From AP-15 sp963733945 (lineage in GTDB: Bacteria > Pseudomonadota > Alphaproteobacteria > ATCC43930 > CGMCC-115725), in NCBI GenBank assembly GCA_963733945.1, contig CAVTFD010000016.1, forward strand, positions 1 to 64,000: a stretch of 64,000 bases of DNA. The letters are read 5' to 3'. Below are positions 25,430-34,252 of this stretch, piece by piece. The translations under genes were made by a program, and so were the position numbers. The notes beneath the pieces are model-generated. The model was not told the origin of the DNA. It saw only the letters and a list, made by a program, of their open reading frames with translations, and did no database searches. How positions within the stretch are numbered: the stretch's first letter is position 1; each line of letters opens with the position of its first letter.

Positions 25430-26989
25430 GTGCTCAGGTCCGCTACGGTTCGGCACGTCGCCACAAGGTTCCCGACCGGCAAGGCATTCGTGCTCGCCCT
25501 GGGCGCCGCGGCTTTTGCGCTTGCGCCGTCATGCGCGACGGCTGATCCGCCAGCGGCTGCTGCTATGACGAGTGTGCCAACCGCACCCGATGACGACCTC
25601 AGGCCGCCGACCCTCACCCCGTTCGTCGGAAATACCGAACTCGAAGATCGGCTCGACACGGCGCGTAGAATGACGGTGGCGGGCGAGCGGGTGCACGAGC
25701 GTCTGCTGCGTCGCTTTTACGCCGTGCATGGATACGAGCCGGTATGGGATGGTCATCCCGCTGTGGTTGCAGCGCTGTTGGGCGCCGTTCTCAGCGCCGG
25801 TGATCAGGGTCTCGATCCCGTCAGCTTTCACAGCACGATTCTCTCCGGGCGTTTGAAGGCACTATCGCCGATCGAGCGTGAGCTGCTGCTTTCCGATGTA
25901 TTTCTTTCCTATGCCGACGCCCTGGCGCGAGGCGCAATGCCGGTGGACGAGCGCGACGACAACGAAGATTTGACCCCGGAGTCGGTGGATGTCGTCGCGG
26001 CACTTAACGACGCCATCTCGGCGCCCGATCCAGCGAAAGTGATGGAGGCGCTCGGCCCGGCATCGCCCGAATACCTGGCGATGCGTGGTGCTTATACGCG
26101 TTATCTTGATCTTGCGCTCGCCGCGTCCCGCGGCCGCGGATCGGGAATCGGCGTCCATAGTCATGGCGCTCAAGTGAGCGTGGCCGACGCGTTGCGACGG
26201 GCGCGTCAGATAGCGATCAATCTCGAGCGCTTGCGGTGGCTGCCGCGGGATCTGCCGGCTGACCGGCTTGTCGTCAACACAGCAACCGCGCGGCTTCAGT
26301 TATTCCGTGATAATCAGCCGGTGTTTTCCGCCCGGGTCGTCGTCGGCGAGGTCGACAAGCAGACGCCCGAGCTGCAATCGGTCGTCGACGATGTTTTGTT
26401 TAACCCGCCTTGGAACATTCCGCGCTCGATCGTCGAAAAAGAGATCCTGCCGAAACTCGCCAGCGATCGCCACTATCTCGCCGAGCACCACATGCGCTTT
26501 CGCGGGCCTATGGCGGTGCAGCAGGAGGCTGGGCCCTACAGCGCTCTCGGACGGCTCAAATTCGAAATGACCGATCGTTTTGACGTCTACCTCCACGATA
26601 CGCCGGAAAGATGGCGCTTTCATGCCGCCAGCCGAATGATGAGCCATGGCTGTGTTCGGGTCGAGAACCCGCGACTTCTTGCCTCGCTCCTGCTCGGAGA
26701 AAGCCCTGAAGAGATCGACAAGGCGATCGACGTGAACCATACGCATCGGCGGGCGCTGCCGAAACCGCTGCCGGTCTTCATTGTCTATCATACGGCCGAT
26801 GTCGAATCGGATGGTTCGATAGCATTTTATGGCGATCCCTATCAGCGCGATGACGAGGTCTGGGCGTATCTGAGCCGTGCCGAAAAGGCGCCAGTGGCCG
26901 AGAGAAATGGCCTCCACTCAACCGTAATGGGCAAGGCGGGACAAGCCCGCTCAACTGTAGCGCAAAAAACGGCGACAATTGGCGAATAA
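25430..26989 (+). CDS. L,D-transpeptidase, YcbB/LdtD type
   Basis: A 519-residue periplasmic enzyme that forms 3-3 crosslinks in peptidoglycan. A signal peptide (FVLALGAAAFALAPSCATA) is followed by a scaffold domain with YAVHGYEPVWDGHPAVVAAL, the NLERLRWLP segment, a YkuD domain with NPPWNIPRSIVEKEILPKL, and the catalytic SHGCVRVENP. These are hallmarks of the large YcbB type. The start is GTG 25430 with a GA-rich site upstream; the first ATG downstream would remove the signal peptide. A DUF882 hydrolase follows. Confidence 0.92.
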   Translation: MLRSATVRHVATRFPTGKAFVLALGAAAFALAPSCATADPPAAAAMTSVPTAPDDDLRPPTLTPFVGNTELEDRLDTARRMTVAGERVHERLLRRFYAVHGYEPVWDGHPAVVAALLGAVLSAGDQGLDPVSFHSTILSGRLKALSPIERELLLSDVFLSYADALARGAMPVDERDDNEDLTPESVDVVAALNDAISAPDPAKVMEALGPASPEYLAMRGAYTRYLDLALAASRGRGSGIGVHSHGAQVSVADALRRARQIAINLERLRWLPRDLPADRLVVNTATARLQLFRDNQPVFSARVVVGEVDKQTPELQSVVDDVLFNPPWNIPRSIVEKEILPKLASDRHYLAEHHMRFRGPMAVQQEAGPYSALGRLKFEMTDRFDVYLHDTPERWRFHAASRMMSHGCVRVENPRLLASLLLGESPEEIDKAIDVNHTHRRALPKPLPVFIVYHTADVESDGSIAFYGDPYQRDDEVWAYLSRAEKAPVAERNGLHSTVMGKAGQARSTVAQKTATIGE

Positions 26990-27070
26990 TCGCTAGCCCC
27001 GCCCGATCAGGGTTGTTCGACCGGATTTCGGATGCTATGGCCCCTCCCGGGGAAATGGGGGGAGTAACCA

Positions 27071-27631
27071 TTGCACGCGTCCACAACGTTGAGCCGGCGC
27101 CGGCTGCTCGGCGCCGCGGCTGCTGTCACGGCCGTTGGTCTGGTCAAGCCCGCCACGGCAGTGTCCTTCGCTCCGCGATCGGTATCGCTCTACAACGTCC
27201 ATACCGGCGAGTGGCTGCGCACGGTCTACTGGGCTGACGGCCACTACATCCGTGAGGCGGTGCGCGACATCAACTGGATCTTGCGCGATCACGACTCCGG
27301 CGAAATCCGGCCGATGAATGCCGGCATCCTCGACGTGTTGGGGATGCTCCGCGATCGCCTCGACACGCCCGATCCGTTCCTGGTGGTGTGCGGCTATCGT
27401 TCGCCGACCACCAATCGACGGCTTTACCTCGAAGGTGTCGGCGTCGCCAAGCACAGTTATCACATCAAGGGGATGGCCATCGATCTGCGGAGCGAGCGGC
27501 GCAGCATCGACCAAATCCGCGATGCGGCGCTGAGCCTCAGATGCGGCGGTGTCGGCTATTACCCGCGATCGGGTTTCGTCCATGTCGATTGTGGCCCAGT
27601 CCGTCGCTGGCAAGGACCCGTCCGCACCTAG
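27071..27631 (+). CDS. DUF882 / M15-like murein endopeptidase (YcbK/MepK type), Tat-exported
   Basis: A 186-residue protein beginning with a twin-arginine signal (SRRRLLGAAAAVTAVGL). The zinc-peptidase motif KHSYHIKGMAIDLR and the late GFVHVDCGP match the DUF882 family, whose E. coli member MepK cuts crosslinks in murein. Its position after an YcbB-type L,D-transpeptidase is the common pairing. The start is TTG 27071 with GGGGGGAG just upstream. Confidence 0.9.
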   Translation: MHASTTLSRRRLLGAAAAVTAVGLVKPATAVSFAPRSVSLYNVHTGEWLRTVYWADGHYIREAVRDINWILRDHDSGEIRPMNAGILDVLGMLRDRLDTPDPFLVVCGYRSPTTNRRLYLEGVGVAKHSYHIKGMAIDLRSERRSIDQIRDAALSLRCGGVGYYPRSGFVHVDCGPVRRWQGPVRT

Positions 27632-27763
27632 CGCACCGCTCACTTGTGATGCGGCGACCCGTCGGCTTCGGTGAATTCGCGTATCTTTTCGAAACCGGAC
27701 GGGGAACTTCAACAGCGCGCAGCGGTTTCCATCAGCAGTAATCAACCATGTGAACGTGCTGCG

Positions 27764-27919
27764 ATGCTAGGCACAATTCTGCTGATAATTCTGATTCTGC
27801 TGCTGATCGGTGCCTTGCCGACCTGGGGCTACAGCGGCGGATGGGGCTACTATCCGACCGGCGGAGTCGGCTTGTTGCTGGTCATCGTAATCATCTTGCT
27901 GGTAATGGGCCGAATATAA
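27764..27919 (+). CDS. DUF3309 small membrane protein
   Basis: A 51-residue protein with two hydrophobic stretches (ILLIILILLLIGALPTW and GLLLVIVIILLVMGRI) separated by a glycine/tyrosine-rich linker YSGGWGYYPTGG. This is the DUF3309 pattern, common in proteobacteria and of unknown function. The ribosome site is weak. Confidence 0.82.
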   Translation: MLGTILLIILILLLIGALPTWGYSGGWGYYPTGGVGLLLVIVIILLVMGRI

Positions 27920-27929
27920 GGGTCCGGCC

Positions 27930-28298
27930 TCAGCCGGCGCTGGAGGCGCGCCGAAGGGTCTCCAGCCGCAGCGGCAGGGCTCGGCCAAGCCACATCGCAA
28001 ACCGGGTGTGATCGGCCAGGCTGTCGCCGGCGAGCGGGTGCACCAGCACATGGAGCCCGTCGCGGTTCAGCATCAGCCATGGCACGAGCCGCGGAAATTC
28101 GGCGACCGCGAAGGCTACTTGATACATCGAGACCGGATGCGGTCCGACCGGCTCGTCGTGCCAGTTTCCGAGCTTCGCTGCGAAGCGCTCGCCGATCCCT
28201 TGGCGCAGCCGCTCGGCTTTCGCGCGGGTCGCGGGGTCATAGTAGATGTGCGCGTGATAGCCTTCGATCCGGTCGAGATCGGCAAATGCGTCAACCAT
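27930..28298 (-). CDS. DOPA 4,5-dioxygenase family protein
   Basis: A 122-residue single-domain protein of the DOPA 4,5-dioxygenase family. The conserved histidines lie in IEGYHAHIYY, GPHPVSMYQVAF and GLHVLVHPL. Fungal and plant members open the ring of DOPA; bacterial members are mostly uncharacterised. ATG 28298 has a strong GGAGGTGAG site and overlaps the end of the upstream acetyltransferase gene by 8 nt, so the two are one operon. Confidence 0.88.
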   Translation of the reverse strand: MVDAFADLDRIEGYHAHIYYDPATRAKAERLRQGIGERFAAKLGNWHDEPVGPHPVSMYQVAFAVAEFPRLVPWLMLNRDGLHVLVHPLAGDSLADHTRFAMWLGRALPLRLETLRRASSAG

Positions 28299-28842
28299 GC
28301 TCACCTCCGATTTCCGCGGGCAATGTGCCAGCACCTTCACCCAAGGCGCGCTGCATCAAGACGGTATCAACCCAGGCGCCGAACTTGAAGCCGATGGCGG
28401 GTATTACCCCGACTCGCGCAAAGCCCAGCGCCGCGTGCAGCCGTATCGAAGGCCATTGATCGCTGCCGCCGATGACCGCAACCATCTGCCGATAGCCGCG
28501 AGGTGTGCACTGCTCGATCAGTTCGGACAGCAAGGCCCGTCCGATGCCGCGGCCGAGTTCACCCTGATCGATGTAGATCGAATCCTCGACCGCAAACCGG
28601 TAGGCCGAGCGCGTCCGATACAGGCTCGCATAGCAATAGCCGAGGACCCGCTCCGATTGCTCGGCGACAAGATAAGGCAGGCCGCGGGCCAGGATCTCGC
28701 TTCGCCGGCGCGCCATCTCGCAGAGATCGGGCGGTTCCTCCTCGAACGAGGCCACCCCGGTCAGGACGTGGTGATGGTAAATAGCCGTGATCGCCGCGAG
28801 ATCGCGATCTTGCGAGGGCCGGAGCGAAATGCCGCTGCTCAT
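28291..28842 (-). CDS. GNAT acetyltransferase, phosphinothricin/methionine-sulfoximine type
   Basis: A 183-residue acetyl-CoA-dependent N-acetyltransferase. It carries the Pat/MnaT features ITAIYHHHVLTGVASFEEEP, the Y-strand SIYIDQGELGRGIGRALL with the pyrophosphate loop, and HAALGFARVGVIPAIGFKFG. Members acetylate methionine sulfone, phosphinothricin or related amino acids. It is translationally coupled to the downstream DOPA-dioxygenase-family gene. Confidence 0.88.
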   Translation of the reverse strand: MSSGISLRPSQDRDLAAITAIYHHHVLTGVASFEEEPPDLCEMARRRSEILARGLPYLVAEQSERVLGYCYASLYRTRSAYRFAVEDSIYIDQGELGRGIGRALLSELIEQCTPRGYRQMVAVIGGSDQWPSIRLHAALGFARVGVIPAIGFKFGAWVDTVLMQRALGEGAGTLPAEIGGEHG

Positions 28843-28868
28843 CCGAACCTAATCGCCGCCTCTGAACC

Positions 28869-29834
28869 TCAGATCACGCGTATAGGCTTGCCGTCGAGGA
28901 AGGCGGTGACGTTCTCGACGATCTGCGGGTAGGAGCTGCGATAGTTCTCGTCGGTCACGTAGCCGATATGGGGGGTCAGGATCACGTTCGGCGCCGCGCG
29001 CAGCGGATGGTCGATCGGCAGCGGCTCCTTGTCGTAGACGTCGAACCCGGCATAGGCGAGGCGGCCTTCTTTCAGCGCAGCGATAATCGCGTTGGTGTCG
29101 CAGATAGGCCCGCGCGAGGTGTTGACGACGATCGCACTCGGCTTCATCAGCCCGATCTCGCGGGCACCGACAAGGCCACGGCTGCGCGGGCTCAGCACAA
29201 GATGTACCGAGAGTATATCGGAACGGCGGAACAGCTCGTCCTTCTCGACCCGCTCGACCCCTTGCGCCGCGGCCCTCTCTGTCGTCAGGTTCTGGCTCCA
29301 GGCGATCGCCTTCATGCCGAAGGCGAGGCCGACGCGGGCCACCGCGCTGCCGAGCCGGCCCAGGCCCAGCAAGCCAAGCGTCTTGCCCGCGACCCGGTGA
29401 CCGATGCGGGTCTGCCACCCGCCTTGCCGCATGAACTGATGATCCTCGGCAATGCGCCTGGCGGCGCCGAGGATCAGCCCCCAGGCAAGCTCGGCAGTGT
29501 CCTCGTTGCCGCCGCCGGGACCTCCCGTGCCGCACACGGTGACGCCGCGATCCTTCAGCGCTGCCATGTCGAACGAGGCGTTTCGCATCCCAGTGGTGAT
29601 CAGCAGTTTCAGCTTGGGCAGGCGGTCGACGACAGATTTCGGAAACGGCGTGCGTTCGCGCATCGCTGAGACGAGCTCGGAATCAGCAAGGGCGCGGACG
29701 ACCGCGTCTTCGTCGGCGAAAGCATGCCGCTCGACCGCGATCTCGACAGAACGGTTCCTCACGGGCGACCAATCCGCCATGACCAGCGCGACACCCTGGT
29801 AATCATCGAGAATGCTGAGCCGCATCGCCGCCAT
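28869..29834 (-). CDS. D-2-hydroxyacid dehydrogenase family protein
   Basis: A 321-residue NAD-dependent dehydrogenase of the D-isomer-specific family. It shows the cofactor loop GLLGLGRLGSAVARVG, the catalytic Arg in NTSRGPICD, the Glu in VYDKEPLP and the catalytic His in LTPHIGY. ATG 29834 has GGAGAGA upstream. It begins 20 nt after the stop codon of the decayed 3' end of dimeric icd, so it probably once followed an intact icd. The substrate is not assignable. Confidence 0.9.
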   Translation of the reverse strand: MAAMRLSILDDYQGVALVMADWSPVRNRSVEIAVERHAFADEDAVVRALADSELVSAMRERTPFPKSVVDRLPKLKLLITTGMRNASFDMAALKDRGVTVCGTGGPGGGNEDTAELAWGLILGAARRIAEDHQFMRQGGWQTRIGHRVAGKTLGLLGLGRLGSAVARVGLAFGMKAIAWSQNLTTERAAAQGVERVEKDELFRRSDILSVHLVLSPRSRGLVGAREIGLMKPSAIVVNTSRGPICDTNAIIAALKEGRLAYAGFDVYDKEPLPIDHPLRAAPNVILTPHIGYVTDENYRSSYPQIVENVTAFLDGKPIRVI

Positions 29835-29853
29835 TTTTTCTCTCCTGCGCGTC

Positions 29854-29955
29854 TTACGCTATCGCCTTGGTAAGGTTCGAGTTGAGTTTGTCGAGGAACT
29901 GATTGGTCGTCAGCCACGGGTGATCGGCGGCATCGACAGTGATCAGATGGTCGGT
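29854..29955 (-). pseudogene. icd: 3' remnant of dimeric isocitrate dehydrogenase gene
   Basis: Downstream of the monomeric enzyme an open reading segment ends TDHLITVDAADHPW, then LTTNQFLDKLNSNLTKAIA, then TAA. It matches the C-terminal end of dimeric NADP isocitrate dehydrogenases of alphaproteobacteria, which from memory end approximately TKDLALLVGPDxxWLTT..FLDKxxENLxKAMA. Third codon positions are strongly GC-biased, as in a real gene. There is no start codon or ribosome site in frame. It is read on the same strand as the 5' remnant at 32290-32453. Confidence 0.75.
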
Positions 29956-29988
29956 GGGCTGCCCTGGGCGGCTCCACCTGACGCCGCG

Positions 29989-32211
29989 TCAGAGAGCAGC
30001 GAGCGCAGCGTTCAGCGTCGCACTCGGCCGCATCGCCGCCGATGTCTTGGCCTGATCGGGCAGATAATAACCGCCAGTATCCACCGGCTTACCCTGCGCG
30101 GCGATCAGCTCAGCATTAATCTTGGCCTCGTTGGCGGCCAGCGTCTCCGCCAGGGGTTTGAAGCGGGCCGCCAGTGCCGAGCTGCTGTGCTGCCCGGCCA
30201 GCGCTTGCGCCCAATACAACGCCAGGTAGAAATGGCTGCCACGATTATCCAGTTCGCCAACCCTCCGCGCCGGCGAACGGTTGTACTCAAGGATCTTGCC
30301 GTTGGCCTGATCGAGCGTCTCGGCCAGAACCTGCACGTCCTTATTCCCGCTTGTCTGGGCCAGATGTTCCAGCGAAGCGCCAAGCGCCAGGAACTCGCCA
30401 AGCAAATCCCAGCGCAGATAGCCTTCGTGCTGGAACTGCTCCACATGCCTGGGCGCCGAACCGCCGGCCCCGGTCTCGAACAACCCGCCGCCCGCCAGCA
30501 GCGGAACGATCGACAGCATCTTGGCCGACGTGCCCAGCTCCATAATCGGGAAAAGATCGGTCAAGTAGTCGCGCAGCACATTGCCCGTGACGGAGATGGT
30601 GTCGAGCCCCTTGCGGATGCGGTCGAGCGAGAACTTGATGGCCTCGACCGGCGCCCGGATGCGGATGTCGAGACCCGATGTGTCCTCGTTCTTCAGGTAT
30701 GTCTCGACCTTGGCGATCAACTTCGCGTCGTGCGCGCGTTTGCTGTCGAGCCAGAACACCGCTGGGGTGCTGGTCAGGCGCGCGCGGCGCACCCCGAGCT
30801 TGACCCAGTCCCGGATCGGCGCGTCCTTGACCTGGCACATCCGGAAGATGTCACCGGTCTCGACCGGTTGTGACAGCAGAACCGTGCCGTCATCGGCGAC
30901 CACGCGTACGGTTCCGCCCGTGGCGACCTCAAACGTCTTGTCGTGCGAGCCATACTCCTCCGCTTGCTGCGCCATCAACCCGACGTTCGGCACCGAGCCC
31001 ATCGTCTTCGGGTCGAAGGCGCCATGCGCCTTGCAGTCCTCGATGACGGCCTCGAACAGTGGCCCGTAGCAACGATCGGGGATCGCGGCGATCACGTCGT
31101 GCAGCTTGCCGTCAGCGCCCCACATATGCCCGGATTCGCGAATCATCGCCGGCATCGATGCATCGATGATCACGTCGCTCGGCACGTGCAGATTGGTGAT
31201 TCCCCGCTCGGAATTGACCATGGCGAGGCCAGGCCGCTTCGCATAGGTGGCCTCGATATCGGCCTTGATCGCCGCCCTTTCAGCCTCCGGCAACGTCTCG
31301 ATCCGGGTCAGCATGTCGCCCATGCCGTTGTCAGGATCAACGCCCAGGCGCGTCAGTGTGGCGCCATGCTTCTCGAACACATCGGCGAAGAACACGGAAA
31401 CGCAATGACCGAAGATGATGGGATCGGAGATCTTCATCATGGTCGTCTTGACGTGCAGCGAGAATAGGACGCCATCCTTCCTCGCGGCATCGATCTGCGC
31501 GGCGAAGAAGGCGCGCAACGCCTTACGGTTCATCACCGCCGCGTCGATGATCTCGCCGATCTGAAGCGGCGTCTTCGCCTTCAGCACCGTGACCGCGCCA
31601 TCGCTGCCGACCAGCTCGATACGTGCATTGGTCGGCGCTGCAATCGTCGTCGCGACTTCCGAACCATAGAAATCGCCGCCCGACATATCAGCCACGCGCG
31701 ATTTCGAGCCTTTGGTCCAGGCGCCCATCTTATGCGGATTGTTGCGCGCGTACTGCTTCACGGCGCCGGCGGCGCGGCGGTCGGAATTGCCCTCGCGCAG
31801 CACCGGATTGACGGCGCTGCCGAGCACCTTGCCGTAGCGGGCGCGGATTTCCTTATCCGCTGGCGTCGCGTCGCTATCCGGATAGTCCGGCACCTCGTAA
31901 CCCTTGCTCTGCAGCTCCTTGATCGCAGCCTTCAGCTGCGGGATCGAGGCGGAGATGTTGGGCAGCTTGATGATGTTGGCCTCGGGGCGCATCGCAAGTT
32001 GGCCAAGTTCGGCGAGCTCGTCGTTGATCTTTTGCGCCGGCGTCAGTTTGTCGGGGAAGTTGGCGATGATGCGGCCGGTCAGCGAAATGTCCTTCAGCTT
32101 CATCTTCACGCCAGCCGCCCCGACGAAGGCTTCGACGATCGGCAGAAGGGAAAACGTAGCAAGCGCAGGTGCTTCATCAACCTTCGTCCAAATGATTTCG
32201 AGATCTGACAT
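29989..32211 (-). CDS. icd2: NADP-dependent isocitrate dehydrogenase, monomeric type
   Basis: The 740-residue enzyme oxidises isocitrate to 2-oxoglutarate and CO2 in the citric acid cycle. Length and sequence are those of the monomeric class: it starts SDLEIIWTKVDEAPALATFS and has PNISASIPQLKAAIKELQ, NPVLREGNSDRRAA, HVKTTMMKISDPIIFGH and the ending MRPSATLNAALAAL. ATG 32211 has GGAGG eight bases upstream. It is flanked on both sides, in the same orientation, by ends of the unrelated dimeric icd gene, so this copy appears to have displaced it in place. Confidence 0.96.
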   Translation of the reverse strand: MSDLEIIWTKVDEAPALATFSLLPIVEAFVGAAGVKMKLKDISLTGRIIANFPDKLTPAQKINDELAELGQLAMRPEANIIKLPNISASIPQLKAAIKELQSKGYEVPDYPDSDATPADKEIRARYGKVLGSAVNPVLREGNSDRRAAGAVKQYARNNPHKMGAWTKGSKSRVADMSGGDFYGSEVATTIAAPTNARIELVGSDGAVTVLKAKTPLQIGEIIDAAVMNRKALRAFFAAQIDAARKDGVLFSLHVKTTMMKISDPIIFGHCVSVFFADVFEKHGATLTRLGVDPDNGMGDMLTRIETLPEAERAAIKADIEATYAKRPGLAMVNSERGITNLHVPSDVIIDASMPAMIRESGHMWGADGKLHDVIAAIPDRCYGPLFEAVIEDCKAHGAFDPKTMGSVPNVGLMAQQAEEYGSHDKTFEVATGGTVRVVADDGTVLLSQPVETGDIFRMCQVKDAPIRDWVKLGVRRARLTSTPAVFWLDSKRAHDAKLIAKVETYLKNEDTSGLDIRIRAPVEAIKFSLDRIRKGLDTISVTGNVLRDYLTDLFPIMELGTSAKMLSIVPLLAGGGLFETGAGGSAPRHVEQFQHEGYLRWDLLGEFLALGASLEHLAQTSGNKDVQVLAETLDQANGKILEYNRSPARRVGELDNRGSHFYLALYWAQALAGQHSSSALAARFKPLAETLAANEAKINAELIAAQGKPVDTGGYYLPDQAKTSAAMRPSATLNAALAAL

Positions 32212-32289
32212 GCTTGCACCTCCGCGCCGCTTTCGTTTCGGCTGATTTGATCCTATTGACGATTATGGCCTGTCTTGTCGCACTGACGT

Positions 32290-32453
32290 GAGCGCGTTGC
32301 GGCTCTCCATGCGAGGTCGTAATATTTCAGGTCGACGTCGAGTTACGGCAGGATCAGCTTGTTCTTGATAAAGCTCCAAATGATCCGGGTCATCTCATCG
32401 CCGTCGAGCTCGACGGCGGGGTTCTTCACCTTGATTTTTGGCATCGACATCAT
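32290..32453 (-). pseudogene. icd: 5' remnant of dimeric isocitrate dehydrogenase gene
   Basis: From ATG 32453 the minus strand reads MMSMPKIKVKNPAVELDG, then DEMTRIIWSFIKNKLILP, then TAA at 32343-32345. This is the N-terminus of dimeric NADP isocitrate dehydrogenase, which normally continues YLDVDLKYYDLG. After the stop, the frame does continue LDVDLKYYDL, and one missing base then shifts it before MESRNA. Two lesions are therefore visible: a probable Tyr-to-stop change and a single-base deletion. Homology fades near 32290, about 80 nt before the monomeric gene. Confidence 0.85.
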
Positions 32454-32877
32454 CCTCGCGTTCGGCCGGTGGGCCTCTGGCCCGCGCCTTTGCCGGCGCC
32501 GAACATAAGGGCCGGAACCTCCCGCGACAAGCGGACAAAGGGGTACGCATCACAGCCCCCAAGCGATGCCCGAATGAGAATTGTACACACCGGGAGCAAC
32601 GGTCGTGAAACGAGGCCGAAATGCGGCATAAAATCAGGTTGTTACGAATTGGTTACAGAAGGTGCCGATGGATTTACGAGCGCAATTAGTAATTACAACC
32701 GGTTAGCGCGCTGCCTAAGATATGGGCAACCGGATCGGACAATTGGAAACATTGAACTCCCCTGTCTCGTTTCGCGGTTTTGCACCGGGTTATCCACTAT
32801 TGCCGTGGATATACCGGGTTCAGCCATGAACGCTTTGCGGCTGCGACAGAGCCTCTTCGGCTCGGTCTCGACACAGC
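32454..32877. other. Intergenic region with locally AT-rich DNA and a hairpin
   Basis: About 420 bases, of which 32570-32830 is clearly less GC-rich than its surroundings. No gene is supported. An imperfect inverted repeat (32785-32797 with 32805-32817, 11 of 13 pairs, 7-base loop) and a small GAGCC/GGCTC hairpin near 32850 lie just beyond the LOG gene stop and may end its transcript. The promoter of the former icd gene should lie in the 32454-32570 part. Confidence 0.5.
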
Positions 32878-33462
32878 TCAAAAAAGTCGGGAGCACGGCC
32901 GCGGATCTCCGGCGGGCGCTTCGGCGAGAGCCGTCATCAATTCCGCAACGGTCGAGACGGTCTGCAGCAGCCGGCGGGTTTTCGCCGGGGCAAAGCCGCA
33001 CTCGACGATATCGTCGAGCAAAGTACGCAACGTCGTCCAATAACCGTCAATATCGACCAGATAAATCGGCTTGTCGTGCAGTCCGAGCTGCTTCCAGCTG
33101 AGCATCTCGAAGGTTTCGTCCAGCGTCCCGATACCGCCTGGCAGCACCGCGAAGGCATCCGCCCGCTCGGCCATCAACCGCTTGCGCTCATGCATGCTGT
33201 CGACGATTACCAGTTCGCTGACGCCTTGATGGGCAAGCTCGGCGTCGCGCAAGCGGGCGGGGATGATGCCGGTCACCCGGCCGCCCCCGGCAAGTGCGGC
33301 ATCGGCGACCAGTCCCATTAGCCCAACCCGTCCGCCGCCAAAGACAATTTCGATCCCGGCCGTGGCGAGACGCATGCCGAGCTCACTTGCCGCCTCGCGG
33401 TAGGTTGCCGCGACTCTGCCGGACGAGCCGCAATAGACGCATAGCGCTTTGATGTTCGGCAT
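32878..33462 (-). CDS. LOG family protein (cytokinin riboside 5'-monophosphate phosphoribohydrolase type)
   Basis: A 194-residue Rossmann-like protein with the two LOG motifs, FGGGRVGLMG and PGGIGTLDE, which bind the nucleotide phosphate and carry the catalytic glutamate. LOG enzymes release a base from nucleoside monophosphates. It begins CVYCGSSGR after ATG 33462, giving standard length. The AlkA-like gene ends 19 nt upstream on the same strand, so the two probably share a transcript. Confidence 0.92.
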   Translation of the reverse strand: MPNIKALCVYCGSSGRVAATYREAASELGMRLATAGIEIVFGGGRVGLMGLVADAALAGGGRVTGIIPARLRDAELAHQGVSELVIVDSMHERKRLMAERADAFAVLPGGIGTLDETFEMLSWKQLGLHDKPIYLVDIDGYWTTLRTLLDDIVECGFAPAKTRRLLQTVSTVAELMTALAEAPAGDPRPCSRLF

Positions 33463-33481
33463 GGGTTCTTGCTCTCTGGTC

Positions 33482-34159
33482 TCAAGCGTAGAGTTCCGCC
33501 GCCAGTATCGGCGCGGCGCGGCCTCGGGCGTGCAGATAGGATTGCCAGAGCAGGCATGCGGCGATCGATCGCCAAGGCCGCCAGGCTTCGCCGATGCGCC
33601 GCAGTTCGGGTTCCGGCGGGCGCGATGCAAGGCCGAGCCGTTCACCGGCCGCGATCTGCAGGCCCAGGTCGGCGGCGGGCCAGATATCGGGCCGCCCCAG
33701 CACGAAAATCAGATAGATTTCGGCGCTCCAGCGGCCGATGCCTTTGAGCGAGACCAGAGCCGCCTGCGCGGCCTCATCATCGGCCTCGGCGAGGCGGGCG
33801 AAGTCGAATTCGCCGGCCACGACCTTTTCGGCGAGGTCACGGGCGTACCCCATCTTCTGCCGGCTGAAGCCGCAGGCGCGCAGAGTAGTGTCGTCGAGGG
33901 CGAGGAACGCCTCCGGCATGAGCGGTCGGCACAACCCGCTCAACCGGCGGTGCATTGCCGCCGCGGCGTCGATCGACACCTGCTGCTCGAGAATGATGTG
34001 CAGCAAGGTCGCGAAGCCGTTTCGGCGGCGGCGAAAGCGCGGCGGTCCCGCCTGCTCCAAGATCGCGGTGAAGACCGGCTGGGCCGCAAGCACGGCAATT
34101 CCGTCAGCCAGGCCTTCAGGCGCATACAGCGCCGCATCTTCCGCCGACTGAGCTCTCAC
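33482..34159 (-). CDS. DNA-3-methyladenine glycosylase II-like (AlkA family) protein
   Basis: A base-excision repair glycosylase that removes alkylated purines. The helix-hairpin-helix LKGIGRWSAEIYLIF is followed by PAADLGLQ with the catalytic Asp, and LLHIILEQQVSIDAAAAMHR is the conserved upstream helix. GTG 34159 gives 225 residues; a TTG at 34231 would add 24, and neither has a good ribosome site. The long N-terminal domain of E. coli AlkA is absent, as in many short homologues. Confidence 0.85.
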   Translation of the reverse strand: MRAQSAEDAALYAPEGLADGIAVLAAQPVFTAILEQAGPPRFRRRRNGFATLLHIILEQQVSIDAAAAMHRRLSGLCRPLMPEAFLALDDTTLRACGFSRQKMGYARDLAEKVVAGEFDFARLAEADDEAAQAALVSLKGIGRWSAEIYLIFVLGRPDIWPAADLGLQIAAGERLGLASRPPEPELRRIGEAWRPWRSIAACLLWQSYLHARGRAAPILAAELYA

Positions 34160-34252
34160 GGTGTGGTCCGGATCCCGATCAGAGCGCGAAACCGCGCGGC
34201 ACTCGCCTGAGCACCGCCGGGCCGGCGCCAAGACCAGTCCGCTGACCCGGGA

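Noticed and set aside
29812..30873. 353-codon plus-strand open frame opposite the isocitrate dehydrogenase gene
   Set aside because: It is antisense to a well-supported enzyme and its translation has no family features. The minus-strand reading of 29854-29955 explains the part outside the enzyme gene.
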